Source: Sphingomonas guangdongensis
Lineage (GTDB): Bacteria > Pseudomonadota > Alphaproteobacteria > Sphingomonadales > Sphingomonadaceae
Length of the DNA stretch: 64,000 nt
Reading direction: 5' to 3'
Assembly (NCBI RefSeq): GCF_900199185.1
Contig: NZ_OBMI01000001.1
Coordinates: forward strand, 744,001-808,000
In this document: in pieces, positions 48,471-56,972 of the stretch
Layout: every line of letters starts with the position of its first letter
Numbering within the stretch: position 1 is the stretch's first letter
The notes under the pieces: generated by a model
Database searches by the model: none
Seen by the model: only the letters and a program-made list of their open reading frames with translations
What the model was told of the DNA's origin: nothing
Position numbers and translations under genes: made by a program

Positions 48471-49598
48471 ATGCGCGCCGAAGCGCAGGCACATGTCGAC
48501 ACGATCAACGACGCGCTGTCGCTGCTGCGCCGCTTCCTCAACTGGGACCAGGCGCTCAGGCGGCTGGACGAGCTCAACGCGCGGGTCGAGGATCAGGCGC
48601 TGTGGAACGATCCCAAGGCCGCGCAGGAGGTGATGCGCGAGCGTCGCCGCCTGGACGAGGCGATCACCGCCACCCGCAACATCCAGCAGGAACTCTCCGA
48701 CACCGCCGAGCTGATCGAGATGGCGGAAGCGGAGGGCGACGACGCGATGGCGGCGGAGGGTACCCAGGCGCTCGCCGAACTCGCGCGGCGCGCGGAGGCC
48801 GATAAGGTCAAGGCGCTGCTCGCCGGCGAGGCGGACGCCAACGACACCTATATCGAGATCAACTCGGGCGCGGGCGGGACGGAGAGCCAGGACTGGGCCG
48901 AGATGCTCCAGCGCATGTACACGCGATGGGCCGAGCGCCACGGCATGAAGGTCGAGCTGATCGACTATCACGCCGGCGAGCAGGCGGGAATCAAGTCCGC
49001 GACCATGCTGGTCAAGGGCGAGAACGCCTATGGCTACGCCAAGACCGAGAGCGGCGTGCACCGGCTGGTCCGCATCAGCCCCTACGACAGCTCGGCGCGA
49101 CGCCACACCAGCTTCTCTAGCGTGTGGGTCTATCCGGTCATCGACGACAATATCGAGGTGGAGGTCAACGACAGCGACCTGCGCATCGACACCTACCGCG
49201 CGTCCGGCGCCGGCGGACAGCACATCAACACGACCGATTCGGCCGTCCGCATCACCCACCTGCCAACCGGCATCGTGGTGCAGTGCCAGAACCAGCGATC
49301 GCAGCACAAGAACAAGGCGGAAGCGTTCAACCAGCTCCGCGCGCGCCTGTACGAGCGTGAGCTCGCCGAGCGCGAGGCGGCGGCGAATGCCACCAACGCG
49401 ACCAAGACCGACATCGGCTGGGGTCACCAGATCCGCTCCTACGTGCTCCAGCCGTATCAGCTGGTGAAGGACCTGCGCACCGGCGTCACCTCCACCGCGC
49501 CCGGCGACGTGCTCGACGGCGAGCTCGACCCGTTCATGGCGGCGGCGCTGTCGCAGCGAGTGACGGGCGAGGCGGTCGAGGTCGAGGACGTCGATTGA
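48471..49598 (+). CDS. prfB: Peptide chain release factor 2
   Basis: A 375-residue RF2 terminating at UGA/UAA. The gene is a single uninterrupted frame, so there is no programmed +1 frameshift as in enterobacteria. The GGQ motif is G248-G249-Q250 in SGAGGQHINTTDSA. The stop-codon discriminator position reads S203-P204-Y205 (RISPYDSSARRHTSF) where E. coli has SPF. The N-terminal coiled-coil domain 1 spans about 1-105. Its TGA overlaps the TTG of the methyltransferase gene. Confidence 0.95.
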   Translation: MRAEAQAHVDTINDALSLLRRFLNWDQALRRLDELNARVEDQALWNDPKAAQEVMRERRRLDEAITATRNIQQELSDTAELIEMAEAEGDDAMAAEGTQALAELARRAEADKVKALLAGEADANDTYIEINSGAGGTESQDWAEMLQRMYTRWAERHGMKVELIDYHAGEQAGIKSATMLVKGENAYGYAKTESGVHRLVRISPYDSSARRHTSFSSVWVYPVIDDNIEVEVNDSDLRIDTYRASGAGGQHINTTDSAVRITHLPTGIVVQCQNQRSQHKNKAEAFNQLRARLYERELAEREAAANATNATKTDIGWGHQIRSYVLQPYQLVKDLRTGVTSTAPGDVLDGELDPFMAAALSQRVTGEAVEVEDVD

Positions 49599-50362
49599 TC
49601 GCGCGCGCCGCCCTGTTGCTGGCCTGGGCCGGGCTGCTCGCGGCCTGCTCGGGCGCGCCGTTGCCCATCGCCAACTCGCAGGGCGAGGAGCTGCGCTTTC
49701 CCGCCGCCGACCGCCCGGTCGCGCGGATCGTCTCGCCGCGCTGGTCGGACGAGGAAACGCGCGACCGGCTGAACGAGGCGGAGCGGGTGATGGATCGCGC
49801 CCGAATTTCGCCGGGCATGACGATCGCCGACATCGGCGCAGGCGAGGGTTACTACACGATCCGCCTGGCAAGCCGGGTCGGCGCGGAGGGCCGCGTGCTG
49901 GCCGAGGACATCGTGCCGGAGGTGCGCGATGCGCTGGCCGCCCGGGTCGCGCGCGAGCAGCTGGCGAACGTCAGCGTCCGGCTGGGGGAGGCGGACGACC
50001 CCAAGCTGCCGGGGAACAGCTTCGACCGCGTGCTGATGGTCCACATGTACCACGAGATCGAGCAGCCGTACGAGTTCCTCTGGCATCTGCGCCCGTCGGT
50101 GAAGGCGGACGGCGCGGTGGTGGTGGTCGATGCCAACCGGACGACCCAGAACCACGGCACCCCACCCGCGCTGCTCGAATGCGAGTTCGCCGCCGTCGGC
50201 TACCAGCGCATCCACCAGGAGGCGATGCCCTCGGCCGGGGGCTATCTCGCCATGTTCCGCCCGGTCGGCCCGCGCCCCGCACCCGAGGCGATCCGGCCCT
50301 GCCGCGTCGAGCAGTCGGGCGCGGCCGTCCCGGTCGGACCGGCCGCCCACAAGGCGAAGTGA
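49595..50362 (+). CDS. SAM-dependent methyltransferase with lipoprotein-type signal
   Basis: A 255-residue class I methyltransferase-fold protein. The TTG at 49595 (TTGA overlap with prfB) gives a hydrophobic leader with lipobox LLAAC, cysteine at 18. The SAM site is MTIADIGAGEGYYTIRLA near 71-88. Then come GRVLAEDIVPEVRDALAARV and DRVLMVHMYHEIEQPYEFLW, typical of the COG4798-like methyltransferases, some of which carry signal peptides. If the leader is real, the protein would be outside the cytoplasm, where SAM is not expected, so either the start is internal or the activity differs. Confidence 0.8.
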   Translation: MIARAALLLAWAGLLAACSGAPLPIANSQGEELRFPAADRPVARIVSPRWSDEETRDRLNEAERVMDRARISPGMTIADIGAGEGYYTIRLASRVGAEGRVLAEDIVPEVRDALAARVAREQLANVSVRLGEADDPKLPGNSFDRVLMVHMYHEIEQPYEFLWHLRPSVKADGAVVVVDANRTTQNHGTPPALLECEFAAVGYQRIHQEAMPSAGGYLAMFRPVGPRPAPEAIRPCRVEQSGAAVPVGPAAHKAK

Positions 50363-50384
50363 GCCGCGCGTAAGCGCGTGCGCG

Positions 50385-50813
50385 TCACAACAGCCCCAAT
50401 GCCCGGAAGCTGGTGGTCTCCTCCACCGTCAGGATCAGCGCGTCGTGCAGGCGCACCTCGACCGCCGCCAGCGCCTGCGCGAGCACGCGGGTGAAGGCGC
50501 GGTCGGCTTCACTGGGGCACGCGCAGCCGCTGGGGTGGTTGTGCGCGACCACGGCGGCCCGGGCATCGAACGCCAGCGCGTCGGTGACCACCGTGCGCGG
50601 CGGCACCGCCGACCAGTCGCGCCCGCCCGCGACGTGCCGGAGCCCGAGCAGCCGGCCGCTGCCGTCGAGATAGGCGACGCCCGCCATCTCCCGCTCGGGA
50701 TGGATCAGCCCGACGAACAGGCGCCGGGCCATGTCCGGCCCGTGGACAGCAACGACTGGCGGAACGGCGACCCCCATCGAGGGACGGAGCCACGCCGTGC
50801 GACGACGCCGCAA
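50385..50813 (-). CDS. RadC-like JAB/MPN domain protein (no HhH domain)
   Basis: A 142-residue protein consisting only of the JAMM metalloprotease-like domain. The motif is HNHPSG at 91-96 followed by Asp104 (HNHPSGCACPSEAD), which is intact. The usual RadC N-terminal helix-hairpin-helix region (about 80 residues) is missing. A later ATG at about residue 13 could be the true start. It is convergent with the methyltransferase gene and divergent from thyA. The function of RadC-like proteins is unclear despite the old repair name. Confidence 0.8.
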   Translation of the reverse strand: MRRRRTAWLRPSMGVAVPPVVAVHGPDMARRLFVGLIHPEREMAGVAYLDGSGRLLGLRHVAGGRDWSAVPPRTVVTDALAFDARAAVVAHNHPSGCACPSEADRAFTRVLAQALAAVEVRLHDALILTVEETTSFRALGLL

Positions 50814-50897
50814 GCCGAGCTAGGTCCATTATCGAGCCAGTTGCGTGCGGACGCCCGGACGCTTGTGCGTGATGGCGACGCGGGTAGAACGCCCCTC

Positions 50898-51830
50898 ATG
50901 TCCGCGCCCCGCCACTTCGAGCACCAGTACCTCGACCTGCTTCGCGATGTTTGGGAGCGGGGTGACGAGCGCCGCGACCGCACCGGGGTCGGCACCCGAT
51001 CGCTGTTCGGGCCGACGCTGCGCTTCGACCTTTCCGACGACCGCATTCCGCTGCTCACCACCAAGCGGGTGGCGTGGAAGACCGCAGCGCGCGAGCTGCT
51101 GTGGTTCCTGTCGGGCGAGACCAACATCCGCCCGCTGGTCGCGCAGGGCGTCCACATCTGGACCGACTGGCCGCTCGACGCCTACCGCCGCCACTCGGGC
51201 GAGGTGATCGACCGCGACGCGTTCGAGGCGCGTATTCTGGCCGACGACGTCTTTGCAGCACGCTGGGGCGAGCTTGGGCCGGTGTACGGCAAGCAGTGGG
51301 TCGACTGGCCGCGCTTCGAGCCGGCGGGCGACGGGCTCTACCGCCGGGCAGCGCGCGGCATCGACCAGATCGCCGGGCTGGTGGAGGCGTTGCGCACCAA
51401 CCCGGCCTCGCGCCGGCTGATCTTCACCGGCTGGAATGTCGCCGAACTGGACCAGATGGCGCTGCCGCCCTGCCACATGACGTACCAGTACCATGTCGCG
51501 AACGGGCGATTGTCGGGCATGCTGTGGCAGCGGTCGTGCGATCTCGGGCTCGGATTCGCGTTCAACGCCTTCTCCGCGGCGCTGCTGATCCGCATGCTTG
51601 CGCAGCAGGCCGATTTGGCGCCGGGCGAACTGGTGTGGAGCTGCGGCGACGCGCACGTCTACCTCAACCACGAACATCTGGTGCGCGAGCAGTTGGCGCG
51701 CGAACCGCGCGGGGCACCGACGCTTGCGATCGCGCGCCGGCCCGCGTCGATCTTCGACTATGCGATCGAGGATTTCACGGTCGCCGGCTACGACCCGCAT
51801 CCGCACATTGCCGCGCCGGTGGCGGTGTGA
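50898..51830 (+). CDS. thyA: Thymidylate synthase
   Basis: A 310-residue enzyme methylating dUMP with methylene-THF. The active cysteine is C192 in ALPPCHMTYQYHV. Other conserved segments are RTGVGTRSLFGPTLRFDLSD, ELLWFLSGETNI, FNAFSAALLIRMLAQQADL and CGDAHVYLNHEHL. It is longer than E. coli ThyA (264) through an insertion near 90-150. The TGA overlaps the folA GTG. Confidence 0.95.
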   Translation: MSAPRHFEHQYLDLLRDVWERGDERRDRTGVGTRSLFGPTLRFDLSDDRIPLLTTKRVAWKTAARELLWFLSGETNIRPLVAQGVHIWTDWPLDAYRRHSGEVIDRDAFEARILADDVFAARWGELGPVYGKQWVDWPRFEPAGDGLYRRAARGIDQIAGLVEALRTNPASRRLIFTGWNVAELDQMALPPCHMTYQYHVANGRLSGMLWQRSCDLGLGFAFNAFSAALLIRMLAQQADLAPGELVWSCGDAHVYLNHEHLVREQLAREPRGAPTLAIARRPASIFDYAIEDFTVAGYDPHPHIAAPVAV

Positions 51831-52300
51831 CGGAGATCGTCTTCTATCTCGCCCGCGCCGCCAACGGCGTGATCGGCCGTGACGGCACGCTGCCGTGGCA
51901 CCTGCCCGCCGACCTCCGCCGCTTCAAGGCGATGACCACGGGCAAGCCGATGGTGATGGGCCGCAAGACGTTTGAGAGCTTTCCCGCCCCCCTGCCCGGC
52001 CGCCGCCACATCGTCCTGACCCGCGCGCCCGACTGGAGCGCACCTGGTGCCGAGGTCGCGCATGATCCCGCTGCCGCGCTGGCGCTCGCCGGCGACGTGC
52101 CGGAGGTCGCCTTGATCGGCGGTGCGGAGGTATTTGCCCTGTTCCTGCCCCGCGCGGATCGCATCGAGCTGACCGAGGTGCACCAGTCGCCAGAAGGCGA
52201 CGCGGTCGTGCCCCCGTTCACCGGCTGGACGGAGCACACGCGCGAGGACCACGACGGCTTCAGCTTCGTGACGCTGGTGCGCGCCGCCCCCGAGCGCTAA
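51827..52300 (+). CDS. folA: Dihydrofolate reductase
   Basis: A 157-residue DHFR regenerating THF after the ThyA reaction. Motifs are VFYLARAANGVIGRDGTLPW, HLPADLRRFKAMT, PMVMGRKTFESFP and ALIGGAEVFALFLPRADRIE. The GTG start at 51827 overlaps the thyA stop, so the two folate enzymes are translationally coupled. The next gene, ribF, starts 11 bp downstream. Confidence 0.94.
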   Translation: MTEIVFYLARAANGVIGRDGTLPWHLPADLRRFKAMTTGKPMVMGRKTFESFPAPLPGRRHIVLTRAPDWSAPGAEVAHDPAAALALAGDVPEVALIGGAEVFALFLPRADRIELTEVHQSPEGDAVVPPFTGWTEHTREDHDGFSFVTLVRAAPER

Positions 52301-52311
52301 GGCCTGCGCGC

Positions 52312-53229
52312 ATGGAGCGCCTCAACGGCGGCGCGGCCATTCCGGCGCGCTTCCGCGGCGGCATCGTCGCGCTCGGCAATTTCGATGGATTTCACCTGGG
52401 CCACCAGGCGGTCGCCGGCGCCGCGATCGCGCGGGCGCGTGCGGACGGTCGCCCGGCGCTGATCGCGACCTTTGATCCGCATCCGGTGCGCTTCTTCCGG
52501 CCCGACACGCCCCCGTTCCGCCTCACCACGCTCGACCAGCGCGAGCGGCTGTTCGCCGAGGCGGGGGCGGACGCGATGCTGGTGTTCGGCTTCGACGCCG
52601 CACTCGCCGGCCTGTCGGCGGAGGCGTTCGCGAGTGAGCGACTGGCCGGTGTTGGCGGGGTAGTGACCGGCGCGGACTTCACCTTCGGCAAGAACAAGGG
52701 CGGCGACGTCGCGGTGCTGCACCATTTGGGCGAGGCGCACGGCTTCATCGTCGAGACGGTCGGCCCGGTCACGCTCGACGGCGCCACCGTGTCATCCACC
52801 GCGATCCGCACGGCGCTGCGGGAGGGCCGTCCGCGCGAGGCGGCGGCGCTGCTCACCCGCCCCTTCCGGATCGAGGGCGTCGTGCAGCCGGGGGCGCAGC
52901 TCGGGCGGACGATCGGCTATCCGACCGCCAACCTCGTGCTCGGCCCATACCTGCGGCCCGCCTACGGCATCTATGCGGTTCGGGGCCGACTGGCGGACGG
53001 GCGGGTTCTGATGGGCGCCGCCAACCTCGGGATCCGCCCCACGTTCGATCCACCGGTCGAGCTGCTCGAACCCTATTTCTTCGACTTTGCCGAAGACCTG
53101 TACGGGCAAGTAATCGAGGTCGAGCTGATCGAGTACCTGCGCCCCGAGCAGAAGTTTGACGGCCTCGACGCGCTGCAGGCGCAGATGGATCGTGACTGCC
53201 AGCGCGCCCGAGCGATACTGGAAGGCTAG
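52312..53229 (+). CDS. ribF: Bifunctional riboflavin kinase / FAD synthetase
   Basis: A 305-residue enzyme making FMN then FAD. The N-terminal nucleotidyltransferase domain has ALGNFDGFHLGHQAV and TFDPHPVRFF; the C-terminal flavokinase domain has LGRTIGYPTANLVLG with the TxN motif near 205. YGQVIEVELIEYLRPEQKFD ends the kinase. The ATG at 52312 is 11 bp after folA, so thyA-folA-ribF is an operon. A 27-bp inverted repeat follows. Confidence 0.94.
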   Translation: MERLNGGAAIPARFRGGIVALGNFDGFHLGHQAVAGAAIARARADGRPALIATFDPHPVRFFRPDTPPFRLTTLDQRERLFAEAGADAMLVFGFDAALAGLSAEAFASERLAGVGGVVTGADFTFGKNKGGDVAVLHHLGEAHGFIVETVGPVTLDGATVSSTAIRTALREGRPREAAALLTRPFRIEGVVQPGAQLGRTIGYPTANLVLGPYLRPAYGIYAVRGRLADGRVLMGAANLGIRPTFDPPVELLEPYFFDFAEDLYGQVIEVELIEYLRPEQKFDGLDALQAQMDRDCQRARAILEG

Positions 53230-53236
53230 CAGAGGC

Positions 53237-53375
53237 TCGCGCAGAGACGCGGAGGCGCAGAGAGGTCGCTGAACTGGCGAGCTGTCCGCGGCAGCAACAT
53301 ATACAGGGGCGTTGATGGGGACTCGCATTCGGCGACCCGAACGCGCCATCTCTGCGCCTCCGCGTCTCTGCGCGA
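53237..53375. repeat. Perfect 27-bp inverted repeat with 85-bp spacer, upstream of ileS
   Basis: The left arm 53237-53263 begins TCGCGCAGAGACGCGGAGGC; the right arm 53349-53375 is its exact reverse complement (ending CGCGTCTCTGCGCGA). Each arm is built from GCRGAG-type units. The spacer has no ORF. It lies in the 201-bp gap between ribF and ileS, 8 bp after the ribF stop and 55 bp before the ileS ATG. Confidence 0.9.
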
Positions 53376-53430
53376 ACAACCTTCCCGGCCGCCTTTGCGC
53401 GGCCGCACTCCTCCGCTAAGTCGCCCCGCA

Positions 53431-56400
53431 ATGACCGACACACCCGCCGACACCCAGCGCGACTGGCGCGACACCGTTTTCCTGCCCAAGACGGACTTCC
53501 CGATGAAGGCCGGCCTTGCGCAGAAGGAGCCCGCGATTCTCGAGCGCTGGGCGCGGATCGGCCTGTACGATCGCCTGCGCCGCGAGCGGCAGGGGCGGGA
53601 GCGCTTCATCCTCCATGACGGGCCGCCCTACGCCAACGGCGACATCCACATGGGCCACGCCATGAACAAGGTGCTGAAGGACATCATCGTCCGCAGCCAG
53701 ACGCTGATGGGCAAGGACGCGCCCTACGTACCGGGGTGGGACTGCCACGGCCTGCCAATCGAGTGGAAGATCGAGGAAGCGTACCGCGCCAAGAAGCGCA
53801 ACAAGGACGAAGTGCCGGCGCACGAATTCCGCGCCCAGTGCCGCGCCTATGCCGCCAAGTGGGTCGACGTGCAGCGCGAGCAGTTCAAGCGGCTGGGCGT
53901 GCAGGGCGACTGGGAGGACCCGTACCTCACCATGAACTATGCGGCAGAGGCGACGATCGTCGGCGAGCTGCTGAAGTTCGCGGAAAGCGGCCAGCTCTAC
54001 CGCGGCGCCAAGCCGGTGATGTGGTCCACCGTCGAGAAGACCGCGCTGGCCGAGGCCGAGGTGGAGTATGAGGACATCACCTCGACCCAGATCGACGTCG
54101 CGTTCGAGATCGTCGAGGCCCCGAACGCGCCGGAGCTGGTCGGCGCGCACGCGGTGATCTGGACGACCACGCCGTGGACGATCCCGGTGAATCAGGCTTT
54201 GGCTTATGGGCCGGAGATTGAGTACGCGCTGGTGAACGTAATCTGGTCGCCAAGTACGATCGGCAACTATTTCCTAGTCGCGTCCGAGCTGATCGAGACT
54301 TTCGTCGCGCGCCTGCGGAACTCCCCCGCAGCAATGGATCGCAGCGATACCTCGCTCGACTTCTCGGTCGTTCGGACGCTCACCGGCGAGAAGCTGGCCG
54401 GCGCTGTGGCGCGCCATCCGATCTTTAACCTCCTTCGTCACCCCGGCGAAGGCCGGGGTCCCGCTTCTTCTGCGGACGGCGGCGAAGGTAGCGGGACCCC
54501 GGATCAAGTCCGGGGTGACGGGGTGAGTGAGGCGGCACTGGCGTTCTTTGCCAGGCCGCGCCCGTTCCTTCCCGGCGACTTCGTCACCACCGACGCGGGC
54601 ACCGGCCTCGTCCACATGGCGCCGGATCACGGCGAGGACGATTTCGCGCTGTGCAAGGCGCATGGGTTAGACCCGGTGTTCGCAGTCGAGGGTGACGGTT
54701 GGTACCGTGCCGACTGGGCCTGGCTTCCCCGTACCGACCCACGTGCAGGCAGCGTCATCAACAAGAAGTTCACTGCCGCCGACGGGCCGATCTGTTCGGA
54801 CCTGCGCGCGGCCGGCGCGCTGCTCGCGGCGTCCGACGACTTCCAGCACAGCTACCCGCACTCGTGGCGGTCGAAGGCCAAGATCATCTTCCGCGCGACG
54901 CCGCAGTGGTTTATTCCCATGGACCGCCCGCAAGGCACGGTTGCGGAGGAAGCCGCCGTCCTTGCCGCCGCGCAGCAGCCGCTGGCATACGCGACCGCGG
55001 GCGCGCCGCTGCTCGGTCTCAACCTCGGCAACGCCCCGACCCTCCGCGAGGTCGCGCTCGACGCGATCGAGCACACCCGCTGGGTGCCCGGCCGCGCGCA
55101 GAACCGCATCCGATCGATGGTGGAGGGGCGCCCCGACTGGGTCATCAGCCGCCAGCGCGCCTGGGGCGTGCCGATCGCGCTCTACGTCAACCGCGCGACC
55201 GGCGAGTACCTCGCCGATCCGGCGGTCAACGCCCGCATCGTGGAGGCTTTCCGCGCCGGCGGGGCGGACGCGTGGTTCGGAGCCGACCACCAGGCACTGC
55301 TCGGAGCGGACTACGACATCGCCGATTACGAGCCCGTCAACGACATCCTTGATGTGTGGTTCGACTCAGGCTCGACCCACGTCTTCACCGTGGAGGCGCG
55401 CTACGGCGAAGGCGTCCGCGCCAACCTCTACGTCGAGGGGTCGGACCAGCACCGCGGCTGGTTCCAGTCGTCGCTGCTGGAGAGCTGCGGCACCCGCGGC
55501 CGCGCGCCCTATGATGCGGTGCTGACCCACGGCTTCGCGCTCGATGGCAATGGGCGCAAGATGTCCAAGAGCCTGGGCAACGTCGTCGATCCGCTCAAGG
55601 TGATCGGCGAGTCGGGCGCCGACATCCTCCGCCTGTGGGTCGCGCAGACCGACTATTTCGAGGACGTGCGGATCGGCAAGGAAGTGCTCGCCGGCACGTC
55701 GGACACCTATCGCAAGCTCCGCAATACCTTTCGCTACCTGCTCGGCGCATTGGACGGCTACACGGAGGCGGAGGCGCTCGCCGTCGCCGACATGCCCGAG
55801 CTGGAGCGCTACGTGCTCGCCCGGCTTGGCACCCTCGACGTGGAACTGCGCGCCGCGGCGGAGGCGTTCGAGTTCAACCGCTATGCCCGCGCGCTCTCCG
55901 ATTTCGCGAACGAGGATCTGTCGGCCTTCTTCTTCGATATCCGCAAGGATTCGCTCTACTGCGATGCGGACGACGATCCGAAGCGGCGCGCCTACCGCAC
56001 CGTGCTCGACACGCTGTTCCACGCCCTCGTCCGCTATGCCGCGCCGCTCATCCCCTTCACAGCCGAGGAAGTGTGGCAGGCACGCTTCCCGAGCGAGGAC
56101 GAGTCCGTCCACCTGCTCGAGTGGCCCGAGCTGCCGACGCTGCCGGGTGACGCGGCCACCGCGACCAACTGGGCCGACGTCCGCGCGCTCCGCACTGCGG
56201 TGACCGAAGCGATCGAGCCGTTCCGCCGCGAGAAGACGATCCGCTCCAGCCTGGAGGCGGAAGTGACCGTCCCCGAGCTGCCGCTTGACGCGCACGCCCT
56301 CGCGGAGGTGTTCATCACGGCGAAGGTCGACGGCGGCGCGGCGCTCGCCGTGCGCCGCACCGATTACCACAAGTGTGGGCGCTGCTGGCGGCACCTGCCC

Positions 56401-56463
56401 GAGGTCACGACCGACGGCAGCTTGTGCGACCGCTGCGAGGCGGTAGTAGCGGTGCCGGCATGA
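53431..56463 (+). CDS. ileS: Isoleucyl-tRNA synthetase with in-frame repeat insertion
   Basis: A 1010-residue class I synthetase charging tRNA-Ile. HIGH is HMGH in GDIHMGHAMNK (about 74), KMSKS is KMSKSLGN (about 710), and the editing (CP1) domain carries GTGLVHMAPDHGEDDF near 389-404. The C-terminal zinc site is CGRCWRHLP...CDRC. It is about 50-70 residues longer than typical homologues. A repeat-derived segment at about 336-365 (RHPGEGRGPASSADGG...) sits just before the editing motif. The ATG at 53431 gives the family-typical lead into FLPKTDFPMKAGLAQKE. Its TGA overlaps the lspA ATG (ATGA). Confidence 0.95.
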   Translation: MTDTPADTQRDWRDTVFLPKTDFPMKAGLAQKEPAILERWARIGLYDRLRRERQGRERFILHDGPPYANGDIHMGHAMNKVLKDIIVRSQTLMGKDAPYVPGWDCHGLPIEWKIEEAYRAKKRNKDEVPAHEFRAQCRAYAAKWVDVQREQFKRLGVQGDWEDPYLTMNYAAEATIVGELLKFAESGQLYRGAKPVMWSTVEKTALAEAEVEYEDITSTQIDVAFEIVEAPNAPELVGAHAVIWTTTPWTIPVNQALAYGPEIEYALVNVIWSPSTIGNYFLVASELIETFVARLRNSPAAMDRSDTSLDFSVVRTLTGEKLAGAVARHPIFNLLRHPGEGRGPASSADGGEGSGTPDQVRGDGVSEAALAFFARPRPFLPGDFVTTDAGTGLVHMAPDHGEDDFALCKAHGLDPVFAVEGDGWYRADWAWLPRTDPRAGSVINKKFTAADGPICSDLRAAGALLAASDDFQHSYPHSWRSKAKIIFRATPQWFIPMDRPQGTVAEEAAVLAAAQQPLAYATAGAPLLGLNLGNAPTLREVALDAIEHTRWVPGRAQNRIRSMVEGRPDWVISRQRAWGVPIALYVNRATGEYLADPAVNARIVEAFRAGGADAWFGADHQALLGADYDIADYEPVNDILDVWFDSGSTHVFTVEARYGEGVRANLYVEGSDQHRGWFQSSLLESCGTRGRAPYDAVLTHGFALDGNGRKMSKSLGNVVDPLKVIGESGADILRLWVAQTDYFEDVRIGKEVLAGTSDTYRKLRNTFRYLLGALDGYTEAEALAVADMPELERYVLARLGTLDVELRAAAEAFEFNRYARALSDFANEDLSAFFFDIRKDSLYCDADDDPKRRAYRTVLDTLFHALVRYAAPLIPFTAEEVWQARFPSEDESVHLLEWPELPTLPGDAATATNWADVRALRTAVTEAIEPFRREKTIRSSLEAEVTVPELPLDAHALAEVFITAKVDGGAALAVRRTDYHKCGRCWRHLPEVTTDGSLCDRCEAVVAVPA
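54436..54520. repeat. CGTCAYCCC-type palindromic element inside ileS
   Basis: The outer ends CGTCACCCCGG (54436-54446) and CCGGGGTGACG (54510-54520) are perfect 11-bp inverted repeats. Inner segments CCGGGGTCCCGCT (54453-54465) and AGCGGGACCCCGG (54490-54502) are a second perfect pair of 13 bp. Each end is a hairpin: CCCCGGC-GAAG-GCCGGGG and ACCCCGGA-TCAAG-TCCGGGGT. It starts exactly at a codon boundary (codon 336 of ileS) and is read in frame without stops. Confidence 0.92.
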
Positions 56464-56972
56464 CCCCCCGCACCACCGGCTTCGTACTCGCTGCGCTCCT
56501 CTTCGTCGTCGATCAGGCCGTGAAGGCGTGGGTCGTCGGCCCGCTCGGGCTCGATCACCTGGGCGCGGTGCGGGAGGTCGTCTCCTTCTTTGACCTGCGC
56601 TTCGTGCCGAACGTCGGCATCTCGCTCGGGCTGCTGCCGGCCGACAGCCCGGCGATGCGCTGGGGCCTGGTCGCGCTCACGGCGGCAATTGCGTTCGGGG
56701 TCGGCGTGTGGATGACGCGCGAGACGGTGCGCGCCGACATCCTGGCGCTCGGCCTCGTACTCGGCGGGGCGCTCGGCAACATCCTCGACCGCATCCGCTT
56801 CGGCTATGTGGTCGATTTCGCCGACCTCCACTTCGGGGAGTGGCGCCCGTTTTTGGTCTTCAATGTGGCCGACGCCGCGATTACGATCGGCGTCGCGATC
56901 CTGCTGCTGCGCGCGCTGTTCGTGCGTGACCGGCCGGCCGCCGCGGTTTCTCGGGAGAAAGTAGATGCGTAG
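56460..56972 (+). CDS. lspA: Lipoprotein signal peptidase
   Basis: A 170-residue four-TM aspartyl protease that removes lipoprotein signal peptides. The catalytic aspartates are in NILDRIRFGYVVDF and FNVADAAITIGVAILL. The N-terminus has VVDQAVKAWV, and NVGISLGLLP replaces the usual NxGxAF. The ATG at 56460 overlaps the ileS TGA by 4 bp. It overlaps the downstream lipoprotein gene by 8 bp, a fitting neighbour. Confidence 0.94.
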   Translation: MTPRTTGFVLAALLFVVDQAVKAWVVGPLGLDHLGAVREVVSFFDLRFVPNVGISLGLLPADSPAMRWGLVALTAAIAFGVGVWMTRETVRADILALGLVLGGALGNILDRIRFGYVVDFADLHFGEWRPFLVFNVADAAITIGVAILLLRALFVRDRPAAAVSREKVDA

